Shown here in pieces: positions 1 to 8,930 of a DNA stretch of 38,203 bases; positions within the stretch are counted from its first letter, which is position 1; every line of letters starts with the position of its first letter. The notes under the pieces were generated by a model, which worked only from the letters and a program-made list of their open reading frames with translations, did no database searches and had not been told where the DNA came from. A program made the position numbers and the translations under genes. Source of the stretch: JAFHCF01 sp048497495 (lineage in GTDB: Bacteria > Pseudomonadota > Alphaproteobacteria > Rhizobiales > Ancalomicrobiaceae); assembly GCA_048497495.1 (NCBI GenBank), contig JAFHCF010000093.1, positions 1 through 38,203 on the forward strand, read 5' to 3'.

Positions 1-227
1 GAGCGAGCCTTCGCCCGCGCGGGGAGATGATCCGCGGCGCCGCCGGCCCGCGCCGGACGGGGATGGGAGAGGTTCTCCGGTCCTCGCTCGGCGCGAAGCG
101 GCGTCTTCGGCGTTTCTCATCGAGCCGGCGGCCGGACGGTCGTGGTGGCCCTTCTCGCGAATGAGGGCGCCGCCGACATCCCGCCGATCGGTATCCACAG
201 GATTTCCTGCCAGGGGGGGAGGTCGCG

Positions 228-1487
228 ATGCGTCGAGTAGTCGTCACGGGTCTGGGGATGGTCACGCCGCTGGGCAGCGGCGTCGGGCCGACGTGGGCCA
301 ACATTCTCGCCGGCAAGAGTGGCGCGGTGCGCATCTCCGACTTCGAGGTCGATGATCTCGCCTGCAAGATCGCCGCGCGCATCCCGCGTGGCGACGGCAC
401 CGACGGCACCTTCGATCCCGACCTGGCGATGGACCCCAAGGAGCAGCGCAAGGTCGACGAGTTCATCGTCTTCGCCATGGCCGCCGCCAAGGAGGCCCTC
501 GACGACGCCGACTGGCATCCCGCGACCCACGAGGACCAGTGCGCCACCGGCGTCATGGTCGGCTCCGGCATCGGCGGCATCGGCGGCATCTACGATGCCT
601 CGATCATCCTGAAGGAGCGCGGCCCCCGTCGCATCTCGCCCTTCTTCATCCCCGGCCGGCTGATCAATCTCGCCGGCGGCTACATCTCAATCGCCCACCA
701 CCTCAAGGGTCCGAACCATGCGGTGGTCACCGCCTGCTCGACCGGCACCCACGCCATCGGCGACGCGGCGCGCCTGATCGCCTTCGGCGATGCCGACGTG
801 ATGGTCGCCGGCGGCTGCGAAAGCCCGATCAACCGCCTGTCGCTCGCCGGCTTCGCCGCCTGCCGGGCGCTGGTCACCAGCTACAACGACGACCCGACCC
901 GCGCCTCGCGCCCCTATGACAAGGATCGCGACGGCTTCCTGATGGGCGAGGGCGCCGGAATCGTCGTGCTCGAGGAATACGAGCACGCCAAGGCGCGCGG
1001 CGCCGAGATCCACGCCGAGGTCATCGGCTACGGCCTGTCCGGCGACGCCTACCACATCACCGCCCCTTCCGAGGACGGCGACGGCGCCTATCGCTGCATG
1101 GCGGCGGCGATCAAGCGCGCCGGCATCTCGCCCGGCGAGATCGACTACATCAACGCCCACGGCACCTCGACCATGGCCGACGGCATCGAGTTGGCCGCCG
1201 TCGAGCGCATCCTCGGCAACCATGCCGCCGAGGCCTCGATGTCCTCGACCAAGTCGATGACCGGCCATCTGCTCGGCGCCGCCGGCGCGATCGAGGCGAT
1301 CTTCGCCATCCTCGCCATCCGCGATCAGATCTGCCCGCCGACCATCAACCTCGACAATCCGTCGGTGGAGACGGCGCTCGATCTGGTGCCGCACGTCGCG
1401 CGCAAGAAGAAGATCGACACCGTCCTGTCGAACTCCTTCGGCTTCGGCGGCACCAACGCCACGGTGATCATGCGCCGGGTCGACTGA
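228..1487 (+). CDS. fabF: 3-oxoacyl-[acyl-carrier-protein] synthase II (FabF)
   Basis: This is a condensing enzyme of type II fatty acid synthesis. It extends acyl-ACP with malonyl-ACP in the cytoplasm. The 419-residue protein has the full KAS II layout: the active-site cysteine at Cys170 (TACSTGTHAIG), the first histidine at His311 (NAHGTST), Lys342, the second histidine at His347 (TGHLLGAAGA) and the C-terminal GFGGTNA loop. Its length matches the family. The start is fixed by a strong ribosome binding site (GGGGGAGGT, about 214-222). acpP normally lies just upstream in alphaproteobacteria, but only 227 bases precede the gene here and no coding region is visible in them. It is followed by mltG, yicC and gmk in the order usual for Hyphomicrobiales. 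Nothing in the sequence is odd. Confidence 0.97.
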   Translation: MRRVVVTGLGMVTPLGSGVGPTWANILAGKSGAVRISDFEVDDLACKIAARIPRGDGTDGTFDPDLAMDPKEQRKVDEFIVFAMAAAKEALDDADWHPATHEDQCATGVMVGSGIGGIGGIYDASIILKERGPRRISPFFIPGRLINLAGGYISIAHHLKGPNHAVVTACSTGTHAIGDAARLIAFGDADVMVAGGCESPINRLSLAGFAACRALVTSYNDDPTRASRPYDKDRDGFLMGEGAGIVVLEEYEHAKARGAEIHAEVIGYGLSGDAYHITAPSEDGDGAYRCMAAAIKRAGISPGEIDYINAHGTSTMADGIELAAVERILGNHAAEASMSSTKSMTGHLLGAAGAIEAIFAILAIRDQICPPTINLDNPSVETALDLVPHVARKKKIDTVLSNSFGFGGTNATVIMRRVD

Positions 1488-1693
1488 CCGCGACGCCGGT
1501 TGCCCCTTGCGACGCCGCTCCGGCTTGCGTCGCACCGCCGCCCTGGTCCTAATGGGCCGGCGCTTCGGGCGAGATTCGATCGCTCGCCTGCCGTCGCGGC
1601 GGTTCGCGCCGACGCGATAGACCTGCTTTCGCCTTGATCGTCCCTCATGTCGGCGAGACCCGTCCGTTTCGTATCCACGAGCCACGAGGCGTC

Positions 1694-2989
1694 ATGACGT
1701 CCGAGAAGACCGATCCCCAGGCCAACGCGGCCGATGGCGCGACCAACGGCACGGAGTCCGTGTCGACTCCGGCGTCGACGGCCGTCGAGACGAAATCCGT
1801 CGAGGCGGTTCCGCCCGCCGAGCCGGCCCCCGAGGTCAAGCGCTCGGTGCCCAAGAGCCCGCGCGCCGCGATCGAGCCCACCGAGGTGCCGCCGCCGCCG
1901 CCCAGGATTCGCTCGAAGGCCGCGCGCAATCCGACCATCGTCTTCCTCAACGGCGTCTTCTCGCTGCTGACCGTGCTCGCCCTGGTCATCGGCGGGGCGG
2001 TCCTCTACGGCAAGCAGCGTTTCGAGGCGCCGGGGCCGCTCACCGCCCCGGTCGTGGTGGTGATCCCGCCCAACGCCTCGCCGAGCGGCATCTCCGATCT
2101 GCTCGAGCGGAACGGCGTGGTCGCCGACGCCACCACCTTCAATCTCGGCACCCGCCTGATGAAGGAGGCCGAGCGCCTCAAGGCCGGCGAATACGAGTTC
2201 CCGCCCAAGGTGTCGATGCGCGACGCGCTCGAGATCATCACCGAGGGGCGCGGCGTCCAACACCGCATCACCTTCCCCGAGGGCTGGTCGAGCGAGCAGA
2301 TCGTCCGCCGCCTGCAGGAGGACACCATCCTGTCCGGCAGCATCGCCTCGATTCCCGAGGAGGGGGCGCTGCTGCCGGAGACCTATTCCTACGCCCGCGG
2401 CACCACCACCCGCGCCCAGATCCTCGATCAGATGAAGAAGGCGCAGGATCGCCGTCTCGCCGAAATCTGGGCCCATCGCTCGCAGGGCCTGCCGCTCGCC
2501 ACGCCGCATGATCTCGTCATTCTCGCCTCGATCGTCGAGAAGGAGACCGGCAAGGCCGACGAGCGCCCGCGCGTCGCCGCCGTCTTCATCAACCGGCTGA
2601 AGCGCGGCATGCGGCTCGAGACCGACCCGACGGTGCTCTACGGCATCTACGGTGGCAAGGCCTGGCTCGAGGGACGCACCATCACCCGTGCCGATCTCGC
2701 CTCGCCCAACCCCTACAACACCTATCGCATCGCCGGACTGCCACCGGGCCCGATCTGCAATCCCGGCCGCGCCGCGATGGAGGCGGTGGCCAATCCGTCG
2801 CGCACCAACGAACTGTTCTTCGTCGCCGACGGCACCGGCGGCCACGCCTTCGCCGAGACCCTCGACGAGCACAATCGCAACGTCGCCCGCTGGCGTGCCA
2901 TCGAGCAGGGCCGCGTCCCGCCGGTGGCGCCGACGCCCCAGAAGCCCGCCGCGCCGGCCCGCTCCGGGGCGACGCCGAAGACCAACTGA
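1694..2989 (+). CDS. mltG: Endolytic murein transglycosylase MltG (YceG family)
   Basis: MltG is an inner-membrane lytic transglycosylase that cuts nascent glycan strands in the periplasm and so limits their length. Seen here: a 431-residue product with a long Pro/Ala/Glu-rich cytoplasmic tail (about residues 1-75), one membrane segment (about 80-103, FLNGVFSLLTVLALVIGGAV) and a YceG domain. The domain contains the catalytic glutamate motif ASIVEKETGKADERPRVA, followed by VFINRLKRGMRLETDPTVLYG. I chose the ATG at 1694 over an in-frame TTG at 1634. The ATG follows a modest ACGAGG, while the TTG would only add a basic stretch with no family character. The gap to fabF is 206 bases with a weak GCGACGC/GCGTCGC hairpin. 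The yicC gene follows 67 bases downstream, so mltG-yicC-gmk may share a transcript. Confidence 0.93.
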   Translation: MTSEKTDPQANAADGATNGTESVSTPASTAVETKSVEAVPPAEPAPEVKRSVPKSPRAAIEPTEVPPPPPRIRSKAARNPTIVFLNGVFSLLTVLALVIGGAVLYGKQRFEAPGPLTAPVVVVIPPNASPSGISDLLERNGVVADATTFNLGTRLMKEAERLKAGEYEFPPKVSMRDALEIITEGRGVQHRITFPEGWSSEQIVRRLQEDTILSGSIASIPEEGALLPETYSYARGTTTRAQILDQMKKAQDRRLAEIWAHRSQGLPLATPHDLVILASIVEKETGKADERPRVAAVFINRLKRGMRLETDPTVLYGIYGGKAWLEGRTITRADLASPNPYNTYRIAGLPPGPICNPGRAAMEAVANPSRTNELFFVADGTGGHAFAETLDEHNRNVARWRAIEQGRVPPVAPTPQKPAAPARSGATPKTN

Positions 2990-3056
2990 GGCGGTCGCGA
3001 CCGCATCTGATCCGGGTGGCGGCCCGGATCTCCCCGATCGAGAGGAACTTCCGCCG

Positions 3057-3944
3057 ATGACCCTCAACTCCATGACCGGCTTCTCCCGTCGCGACGGCTC
3101 CGTCGGCGGCCAGCGCTGGACCTGGGAATTGCGTTCCGTCAACGGCAAGGGTCTCGACGTCCGCCTGCGCCTGCCCGCCGGCCTCGACCGGTTGGAGATC
3201 CCGGCCCGCAACCACATCGGCGAACGGCTCGCTCGCGGCAACGTCCAGGCCTCGCTGACGCTGGCCCGCGAGACCGCCGCCACGACGCTGCGGGTCAACG
3301 AGGAGGTGCTCGCCGCCGTCCTCGTCGCGATGAACCGCATCGCCGACAAGATCGACGCCACCGCCCCGACCCTCGACGGCGTTCTCGCCATCAAGGGGGT
3401 CCTGGAGACGGTCGAGGTCGAGGACGACGAGGCCACCCGCGCCGCCCTCGACGCGAGCCTCCTCGCCGGCCTCACGGCGGCCGTCGACGATCTCCTGGCG
3501 GCGCGCGCCGGCGAGGGCGCGGCGATCGCCCGGGTGCTCGGCGGCCACATCGACGAGATCGCGCGGCTGACCGCCGCCGCCGAGGCCTGCCCGGCGCGCA
3601 CCCCGCAGGCGATCCGCGCCCGCCTGGCCGAGCAGGTGGCGGCCCTGATGGATCAGGTGCCGGCCCTCGATCCGCAGCGCCTGGCGCAGGAGGCGGTGAT
3701 TCTCGCCACCCGCGCCGACATCCGCGAGGAACTCGACCGGCTCGTCGCCCATGTCGCCGAGGCGCGCCGGCTGATCGGGGCGGGCGGCGCCGTCGGACGC
3801 CGCCTCGACTTCCTCGCCCAGGAATTCAACCGCGAGACCAACACCCTCTGTTCCAAGGCCAACGACCGCGAATTGACCGCCATCGGCCTCGACATGAAGG
3901 CGGCGGTCGATCAGCTGCGCGAGCAGATCCAGAACATCGAATGA
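3057..3944 (+). CDS. yicC: YicC/YloC family endoribonuclease
   Basis: The 295-residue product begins with the family's hallmark MTLNSMTGFSR and ends in the conserved QLREQIQNIE. Between them lie the YicC N-terminal domain and the DUF1732 domain, including EEFNRETNT-like QEFNRETNTLCSKAND near the C terminus. Family members are reported to be RNA endonucleases; the exact substrate in this group is not established. The reading frame is open further upstream into mltG, but the MTLNSMTGF start is clear and follows a good ribosome binding site (AGAGGAAC) about eight bases away. The stop codon is embedded in an ATGA that offers an alternative start for gmk, a sign of close coupling. Confidence 0.93.
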   Translation: MTLNSMTGFSRRDGSVGGQRWTWELRSVNGKGLDVRLRLPAGLDRLEIPARNHIGERLARGNVQASLTLARETAATTLRVNEEVLAAVLVAMNRIADKIDATAPTLDGVLAIKGVLETVEVEDDEATRAALDASLLAGLTAAVDDLLAARAGEGAAIARVLGGHIDEIARLTAAAEACPARTPQAIRARLAEQVAALMDQVPALDPQRLAQEAVILATRADIREELDRLVAHVAEARRLIGAGGAVGRRLDFLAQEFNRETNTLCSKANDRELTAIGLDMKAAVDQLREQIQNIE

Positions 3945-3991
3945 CGCATCGGCCGGAGTGTCCGGCCGCGCCCTCCCGCCGAGATCCCGCC

Positions 3992-4663
3992 ATGCCCAGC
4001 CGTGCCGTCCCCACCGTCGACGCTCCGCCCGCCCGAGAGGTCCGTCGCGGCCTCGGGCTGATTCTCGCCTCGCCCTCCGGCGCCGGCAAGTCGACCCTGT
4101 CGCGCCAATTGATCGCCGACGAGGGCGCCTCGATCTCCCTGTCGGTGTCGGTGACGACCCGCGGCAAGCGCTCCAGTGAGATCGACGGTGTCCACTACCA
4201 CTTCGTCACCCGCCAGCGTTTCGAATCGATGCGCGACCACGACGAGTTGCTCGAATCGGCGGAAGTCCACGGCAATTTCTACGGCACGCCGCGCGAGCCG
4301 GTCGAAGCCGCCCTGGCCGGCGGCCGCGACGTGCTCTTCGACATCGATTGGCAGGGCACCGTCCAGGTGGTCGAGAAACTGCCCGACGACGTCGTCACCG
4401 TCTTCATCCTGCCGCCGTCGATGACCGAACTGGCGAGCCGGCTGCACCGCCGCGCCGAGGACAGCGAGGAGGTGATCGCCAAGCGCCTGGCCAACGCCAA
4501 GACCGAGATCGCCGAATGGCGGCGCTTCGACTACGTGGTGATCAACGACGACCTCGGCCGCGCCTACCGCGAGATCCGGGCCATCCTCTGCGCCGAACGC
4601 CTCAAGCGCGAGCGCCGGGTCGGGCTCGAGGGCTTCGTCGAGGGGCTGTTGGCGACGGAGTGA
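3992..4663 (+). CDS. gmk: Guanylate kinase
   Basis: It phosphorylates GMP to GDP with ATP in purine nucleotide synthesis. Visible motifs are the P-loop SPSGAGKST (about residues 28-36), SVSVTTRGKR followed by GVHYHFV of the GMP-binding region, GNFYGTPREPV, and DIDWQGTVQV. Starting at the ATG at 3992 gives 223 residues, close to the usual length. An upstream ATG at 3941 overlaps the yicC stop as ATGA and would add 17 residues without family character. Neither start has a strong ribosome binding site, so the choice is uncertain. The gene closes the fabF-mltG-yicC-gmk run and faces a minus-strand metalloprotease gene. Confidence 0.93.
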   Translation: MPSRAVPTVDAPPAREVRRGLGLILASPSGAGKSTLSRQLIADEGASISLSVSVTTRGKRSSEIDGVHYHFVTRQRFESMRDHDELLESAEVHGNFYGTPREPVEAALAGGRDVLFDIDWQGTVQVVEKLPDDVVTVFILPPSMTELASRLHRRAEDSEEVIAKRLANAKTEIAEWRRFDYVVINDDLGRAYREIRAILCAERLKRERRVGLEGFVEGLLATE

Positions 4664-4691
4664 GCGTGCCGGGAGCGAACCGGTACGCTCG
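4662..4691. terminator. Weak hairpin between convergent gmk and protease genes
   Basis: The arms AGCGTGCCGG and CCGGTACGCT can pair around a seven-base loop with one G-T wobble. There is no T tract. It lies in the 55-base gap between two convergent genes, where a two-way terminator would be expected. The call rests on position and dyad only. Confidence 0.3.
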
Positions 4692-4718
4692 AGATCGCCG
4701 ATGTCGTGCGAAGGCGTC

Positions 4719-5840
4719 TCACCACATCATCAGTGACAGAGGTTCGCTCTCCGGCGAGTAGTGGATCTTGACGCGCAGCAGATAGTGTTTGCCGGCGTCG
4801 AGGCGCACGTTGAGTGCTGCGTTGGAATCCTTGCCGGTGTCGTCGTCGCCCGAGATGTAGTGCTCTGTGTCCCCGTCGACTTGGTAGACCAACAGGATGG
4901 CGTCGGCATTGCCGAACAGGCGTAGATCGTACTTCCGGGACTCGTCCGGCTCGATCAGGTAGTCGGCCTGTCCGGGGTGAGCCACAGCGACGATCTGCGA
5001 CTGATGCGGTACGAGGGTCGGAAACCGAGTCTTGTCCTGCGGCGGATAGAACGTCAGGGACCATGCTTTGTCCGCCGACGAGAAACCTCCGTGCGGAATC
5101 AGGGGCGTGGATTGGTATTTCGGCGGATGCTCGATCAATCCTGCCTTGAATTGATAGTGCATGATCGAATCCGGATCCCAGTTCGATCCGGTCACCGACG
5201 AGCCCGGCAGCTTGTCGAGAATGTTGCTCTGGATCTCGCTGACGGACCAGTTGTTCGGCGGTCCGGAGAAATAGTCGATGACCTCCGAAGTGTTCCAGAT
5301 GATGCCCGCGTTCGGATTCTGATGCTCGTGGTTGAGGCCGAGCGCGTGGCCGATCTCGTGTTTGGCGGTGTCGCGGCCGTAGGCATCGGTGAGCGCCCAA
5401 CCGAAGTTCATCGTTCGCTCTTTCGGAGAAGCGTGACTGAGATTGTCGCGCCCGACGAAGGACCACGATCCGTCGCTCTGATCGAACCCGACCCGTAGGA
5501 TCGCCTTGTTCGGTTGGTCCACTTCCTTGAAGCTGATACCGATACCAATCGACGCCCACGTGTCGAAAGCCGCGCGCACCGCATTGCAATCGGCTTCATT
5601 GCCCGCTTGCACACCATATTTCTGGGGATCGGCGAACAAGTAGTAGGAGAGGACCGTTCCGTTTGCCCAGGTCTTGTGATTGGCGATGATCGCGCGGAGG
5701 CGATCACCGGTGACGCTGGTCGCCAATGCCATGAAGGGCTGTGCTGGTTGACAGCAGTATCTCGGGATCACGAGCGGCTTCGTGCTCTTGGTGGCCGCGT
5801 CGGTGCGATTGGTCTTCGCTGACTCGTTGGTCTTGGCCAT
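4719..5840 (-). CDS. Astacin-like zinc metalloprotease with C-terminal PPC-like domain
   Basis: The product has 373 residues. Residues 161-172 read HEIGHALGLNHE, the extended zinc motif HExxHxxGxxHE of astacins, with ligands His161, His165 and His171 and catalytic Glu162. A Met-turn SIMHY follows at 225-229, whose tyrosine corresponds to the fifth ligand of astacins. Residues about 275-373 look like a small beta-sandwich pre-peptidase (PPC) domain with an acidic ISGDDDTGKDSN loop. No signal peptide or membrane segment is visible; the N terminus is hydrophilic. The ATG at 5840 follows an excellent ribosome binding site (GGGGGAGGAGGAC). The gene lies 92 bases downstream of rsmA, has less GC-rich codon use than its neighbours and interrupts the usual gmk/rsmA junction, so I infer acquisition by transfer. 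Substrate unknown. Confidence 0.85.
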   Translation of the reverse strand: MAKTNESAKTNRTDAATKSTKPLVIPRYCCQPAQPFMALATSVTGDRLRAIIANHKTWANGTVLSYYLFADPQKYGVQAGNEADCNAVRAAFDTWASIGIGISFKEVDQPNKAILRVGFDQSDGSWSFVGRDNLSHASPKERTMNFGWALTDAYGRDTAKHEIGHALGLNHEHQNPNAGIIWNTSEVIDYFSGPPNNWSVSEIQSNILDKLPGSSVTGSNWDPDSIMHYQFKAGLIEHPPKYQSTPLIPHGGFSSADKAWSLTFYPPQDKTRFPTLVPHQSQIVAVAHPGQADYLIEPDESRKYDLRLFGNADAILLVYQVDGDTEHYISGDDDTGKDSNAALNVRLDAGKHYLLRVKIHYSPESEPLSLMMW

Positions 5841-5898
5841 GGCGTCCTCCTCCCCCTGGAAGGTCCCCATGTTCACCCAGAGGTGGCTATACGTCAAT

Positions 5899-5908
5899 AT
5901 ACGCGTAT
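5899..5908. promoter_or_regulatory. Palindrome ATACGCGTAT upstream of the metalloprotease
   Basis: A perfect 10-base palindrome sits in an AT-rich patch (TATACGTCAATATACGCGTATG) within the 92-base rsmA-protease gap, about 60 bases before the protease start. The patch is unlike the surrounding GC-rich DNA and is a plausible separate promoter or operator for the accessory gene. No clear -35/-10 pair could be fixed. Confidence 0.25.
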
Positions 5909-5932
5909 GAAGAGCCGATTCGGCCTCGCCCC

Positions 5933-6802
5933 TCACGCTCCCGCGTAGGCATTCGCCAGCCGCACGAATCCCTCCACGTCGATCTCCTCGGCGCGGGCGG
6001 TCGGCGCGATGCCGGCGGTCTCCAGCGCCGCGAGCGCCTTGGGGCCGAGGCTCTTCAGCGACTGCCTGAGCATCTTGCGGCGTTGGCCGAAGGCGCTCGC
6101 GACCACCCGTTCCAAGACATCCGGATCGACGGCGAGCGGCGCGGCGCGGGGCAGGAACTTGACCACCGACGAGGTCACCTTGGGCGGCGGCGTGAAGGCC
6201 TGCGGCGCCAGGTCGAAGAGGATGCGCGCCTCGGAGCGCCAGCCGGCGAGCACGCCGAGCCGGCCATAGGCGTCGTCGTCCGGGGTGGCGACGATCCGTT
6301 CGGCGACCTCGCGTTGGAACATCAGGGTTGCCACCGACCACCACGGCGGCCACGGCTCGGCCCGGAGCCAGCCGACCAGCAGCGGCGTGGCGATGTTGTA
6401 GGGCAGGTTGGCGCAGATCCGCGCCTTGGGGTCCGTCACGCCGCGCGCCGCCCCGTCCGCCGCCACCAGCGCCCCGAGGTCGACCTCCAGCGCGTCGCCC
6501 TCGATCACCTCGAGCCGGCCCGGGTAATGCGCCGCGACCTGCGCCAACGCATCGAGGCAGCGCCGGTCGCGCTCGATGGCGATCACCTTGCGCGCCCCTT
6601 CGGCGAGCAGCGCCCGGGTGAGGCCGCCGGGGCCGGGACCGACCTCGATCACCAACTCGCCGTCGAGCGCTCCGCCGGCTCGCGCGATCCGCGACGTCAG
6701 GTTGAGGTCGAGCAGGAAGTTCTGGCCGAGCGACTTCATCGCCGTCAGCCCGTGGGCGGCGATCACCTCGCGCAGCGGCGGCAACGCGTCGATCTGCGCC
6801 AT
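5933..6802 (-). CDS. rsmA: 16S rRNA (adenine1518/1519-N6)-dimethyltransferase RsmA
   Basis: RsmA (KsgA) dimethylates two adjacent adenines in helix 45 of 16S rRNA during small-subunit maturation, using S-adenosylmethionine. The 289-residue protein shows the N-terminal KSLGQNFLLD motif (about 23-32), SAM motif I EVGPGPGGLT (53-62), the acidic IERD (76-79), and the catalytic motif NLPYN (132-136). It also has PPPKVTSSVV and the C-terminal FGQRRKMLRQSLK helix. I chose the ATG at 6802 because it overlaps the pdxA stop as TGATG and precedes MAQIDALPPLREVI. The open frame upstream is a shadow of pdxA. It belongs to the lptF-lptG-lptD-surA-pdxA-rsmA run. Confidence 0.96.
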   Translation of the reverse strand: MAQIDALPPLREVIAAHGLTAMKSLGQNFLLDLNLTSRIARAGGALDGELVIEVGPGPGGLTRALLAEGARKVIAIERDRRCLDALAQVAAHYPGRLEVIEGDALEVDLGALVAADGAARGVTDPKARICANLPYNIATPLLVGWLRAEPWPPWWSVATLMFQREVAERIVATPDDDAYGRLGVLAGWRSEARILFDLAPQAFTPPPKVTSSVVKFLPRAAPLAVDPDVLERVVASAFGQRRKMLRQSLKSLGPKALAALETAGIAPTARAEEIDVEGFVRLANAYAGA

Positions 6803-7851
6803 CAGCCGGGCTCCGTCATCGCCACCGCCATCCGCAACGCCGCCATCAGGCTGCCGGGATGGGCCTTGCCGGTCCCGGCGATGTCGAGCGCCGTGCCGTG
6901 GTCGGGCGAGGTGCGCACGAAGGGCAGCCCGAGGGTGACGTTGACCGTCTCGTCGAAGGCCAGCGTCTTGACCGGGATCAGCGCCTGATCGTGGGTCGGG
7001 CACAGCGCGACGTCGTAGGTCGCCCGCGCCCGCGCGTGGAACAGCGTGTCGGCCGGCAGCGGCCCGCGCAGGTCGATCCCCTCGGCCCGTAGGATGGCGA
7101 TCGCCGGCCGCATCACCTCGATCTCCTCGCGCCCCATCGCCCCGTCCTCGCCGGCATGCGGATTGAGCCCGGCGATCACCAGACGGGGTGAGGGGAGGCC
7201 GAAACGGCTCTTCAGGTCGGCGGCGACGATGCGCGCCGTGGCGATGATCACCTCTTGCGACAGATCGCGGGGGACTTGCGCCAGCGCCACGTGGACGGTG
7301 ATCGGCACCGTCCTGAGATCGGGTCCGGCGAGCATCATCACCGCCCGCCAGGCCCGGCCGTCGGGCGGGGCCGCGAAGCCGGCGGCGAGTTCGCCGAGGA
7401 ACTCGGTGTGCCCGGGATGGCGAAAACCGGCGTCGTAGAGCGCGTGCTTGTGGATCGGATTGGTGACGACCGCCGAGGCCTGCCCGCGTCGAACCTCCTC
7501 CACCGCCCGCTCGATCGAGGCCACCACGGCGCCCGCGTCCGCCGGCGTCAGGCGTCCCGGCTCGCCGGCGACCGGCCGTCCGAGATCGACCACCGGCAGG
7601 GCCGTGGCGAAGACTTCGGCCGCCGCCTCCGGCGCCACCCGGCGGACGGGCACGTCGAGGCCGAGGCGGTGGGCGCGGCGGGCGAGGAGATCGGGATCGC
7701 CGACGACGTGGAAGGCCGGCAGGGCGGCGTCGGCGCGTCGGCTCCAGGCGAGGAGCGTGATGTCCGGGCCGATGCCGCCCGGCTCGCCCATCGTCACGGC
7801 CGGCGTGAGGTGGCCGGCGATCGGGCGTCGAGGGTCGGCCACCGCGGTCAT
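6802..7851 (-). CDS. pdxA: 4-hydroxythreonine-4-phosphate dehydrogenase PdxA
   Basis: It oxidises 4-phosphohydroxy-L-threonine with NAD(P)+ on the route to pyridoxal 5'-phosphate. The 349-residue protein contains TMGEPGGIGPDI, the metal ligand His148 in GHTEFL, His187 in HVAL, GLNPHAGEDG (229-237) and His287 in THDQ. It also has the C-terminal NVTLGLPFVRTSPDHGTALD block. The ATG at 7851 leaves five bases after the surA stop. A GTG at 7860, overlapping the surA stop as GTGA, would add three residues and is equally possible. The product does not act with its envelope neighbours; the placement is the widely conserved surA-pdxA-rsmA order. Confidence 0.95.
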   Translation of the reverse strand: MTAVADPRRPIAGHLTPAVTMGEPGGIGPDITLLAWSRRADAALPAFHVVGDPDLLARRAHRLGLDVPVRRVAPEAAAEVFATALPVVDLGRPVAGEPGRLTPADAGAVVASIERAVEEVRRGQASAVVTNPIHKHALYDAGFRHPGHTEFLGELAAGFAAPPDGRAWRAVMMLAGPDLRTVPITVHVALAQVPRDLSQEVIIATARIVAADLKSRFGLPSPRLVIAGLNPHAGEDGAMGREEIEVMRPAIAILRAEGIDLRGPLPADTLFHARARATYDVALCPTHDQALIPVKTLAFDETVNVTLGLPFVRTSPDHGTALDIAGTGKAHPGSLMAALRMAVAMTEPG

Positions 7852-7856
7852 CGCGC

Positions 7857-8813
7857 TCACTTCTTGTATTCGATCACCGCGATGCGCCGCAGGTCGTTCA
7901 TGTAGCGGCGAGAGAAGACCTCGCCTTCCTGATTGCGCAGGTCCTGCTCGACCTTGGAGCGGATCGAGAAGTCGCCGGAGACGTCGCGCTTGGCGCAGAT
8001 GATCAGCATCTCGACGCCGATCGGGGTCCGCGACGGTTTCGACAGCTTGCCGACCACCATCTGCGACAGTTCTTCCTGGAACTTCTCCGGCAACTCGTCG
8101 GCGGTCCGTTTGCCGAGCGACTTGACGAAGGTCTCCTTCATCGGCTTGACCGTCTCGAGCAGGCCGTCGCAGCCGTCGACCTTGGCGCGCAGGGCTTCCG
8201 CCTCGCGGGTCCGTGCCCCGGCGTCGCCGGCCTTGGCGGGAACGATCAGGATCACCTGCCTCATCGTGTATTCGGCACTGGTGCCGGACCCGAGGGCGGT
8301 CTTCGGCTTGCCGCCGTCCTTCTTCTCCAGCGCGTCGACGATCTGGCTGTCGGTGATCGAAATCGACTTGGAGAAGCGCCCGACCACCAACTGCTGCCAG
8401 ATGATCTGGGTCTTCAGGCGCGATTTCAGCGTGGCGGCGCTGATGCCCTGCTGGCCGAGGCCCTGTTCGAGCTGCGCCGGCGAGATCTTCAGGCGTTGGG
8501 CGATGCCGGCGAAGGCGGCGTCGACCTGGCCCTGCGAGGCTTCGACGCCGACGCGCTTGGCCTCCTGCAGCTTCAGCCGCTCCTCGACCATCTCGTTGAG
8601 CGCGGCGCGTTCGACCGAGGCCCCGGTGGTCGTGCGGTCGACCAGCCGCAGGAAGCGGGCGCGGCTCGAGATCTCGTTGCTGGTGATCGGCTCGCCGTTC
8701 ACCACGACGCGGATGGTCGACTGCGCGACGGCTCCCACCGTCGATGCGACGAAGGCCATCGTCGCGCCGGCGAGAATCCCGACGAAGGCGGCTGCCCGGT
8801 TTCGATTCTGCAT
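7857..8813 (-). CDS. surA: SurA-like periplasmic chaperone/peptidylprolyl isomerase
   Basis: SurA proteins escort outer-membrane beta-barrels through the periplasm. The 318-residue product has a signal peptide (residues 1-30, cleavage likely after AVA) and then a SurA N-terminal helical domain starting IRVVVNGEPITSNEI. A parvulin-like region with YTMRQVILIV and RTPIGVEMLIICAKR follows. It has one parvulin-like domain rather than the two of E. coli SurA, as is common in alphaproteobacteria. The start at 8813 follows a good ribosome binding site (GAGGAGACCC); an upstream ATG at 8855 would put 14 residues before the signal sequence. It lies between lptD and pdxA in the classical order, which supports the assignment. 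Confidence 0.88.
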   Translation of the reverse strand: MQNRNRAAAFVGILAGATMAFVASTVGAVAQSTIRVVVNGEPITSNEISSRARFLRLVDRTTTGASVERAALNEMVEERLKLQEAKRVGVEASQGQVDAAFAGIAQRLKISPAQLEQGLGQQGISAATLKSRLKTQIIWQQLVVGRFSKSISITDSQIVDALEKKDGGKPKTALGSGTSAEYTMRQVILIVPAKAGDAGARTREAEALRAKVDGCDGLLETVKPMKETFVKSLGKRTADELPEKFQEELSQMVVGKLSKPSRTPIGVEMLIICAKRDVSGDFSIRSKVEQDLRNQEGEVFSRRYMNDLRRIAVIEYKK

Positions 8814-8930
8814 GGGTCTCCTCGTCCCTCCTCGCGCCGGCATCGTCGTCGCCATGCCCTTCGGCTCGGGCGAGACGTTCGCGGCGTTGGTGTCACGTCT
8901 TCAGGCGGCCTTTTCCGTCATTCGAATGGC

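Noticed and set aside
1..227. Search for the 3' end of acpP upstream of fabF
   Set aside because: No reading frame with acyl carrier protein character is present; the gene, if there, ends before the window.
1634..1693. TTG start for mltG giving 20 extra residues
   Set aside because: The extra residues have no family character; the ATG at 1694 is the simpler start.
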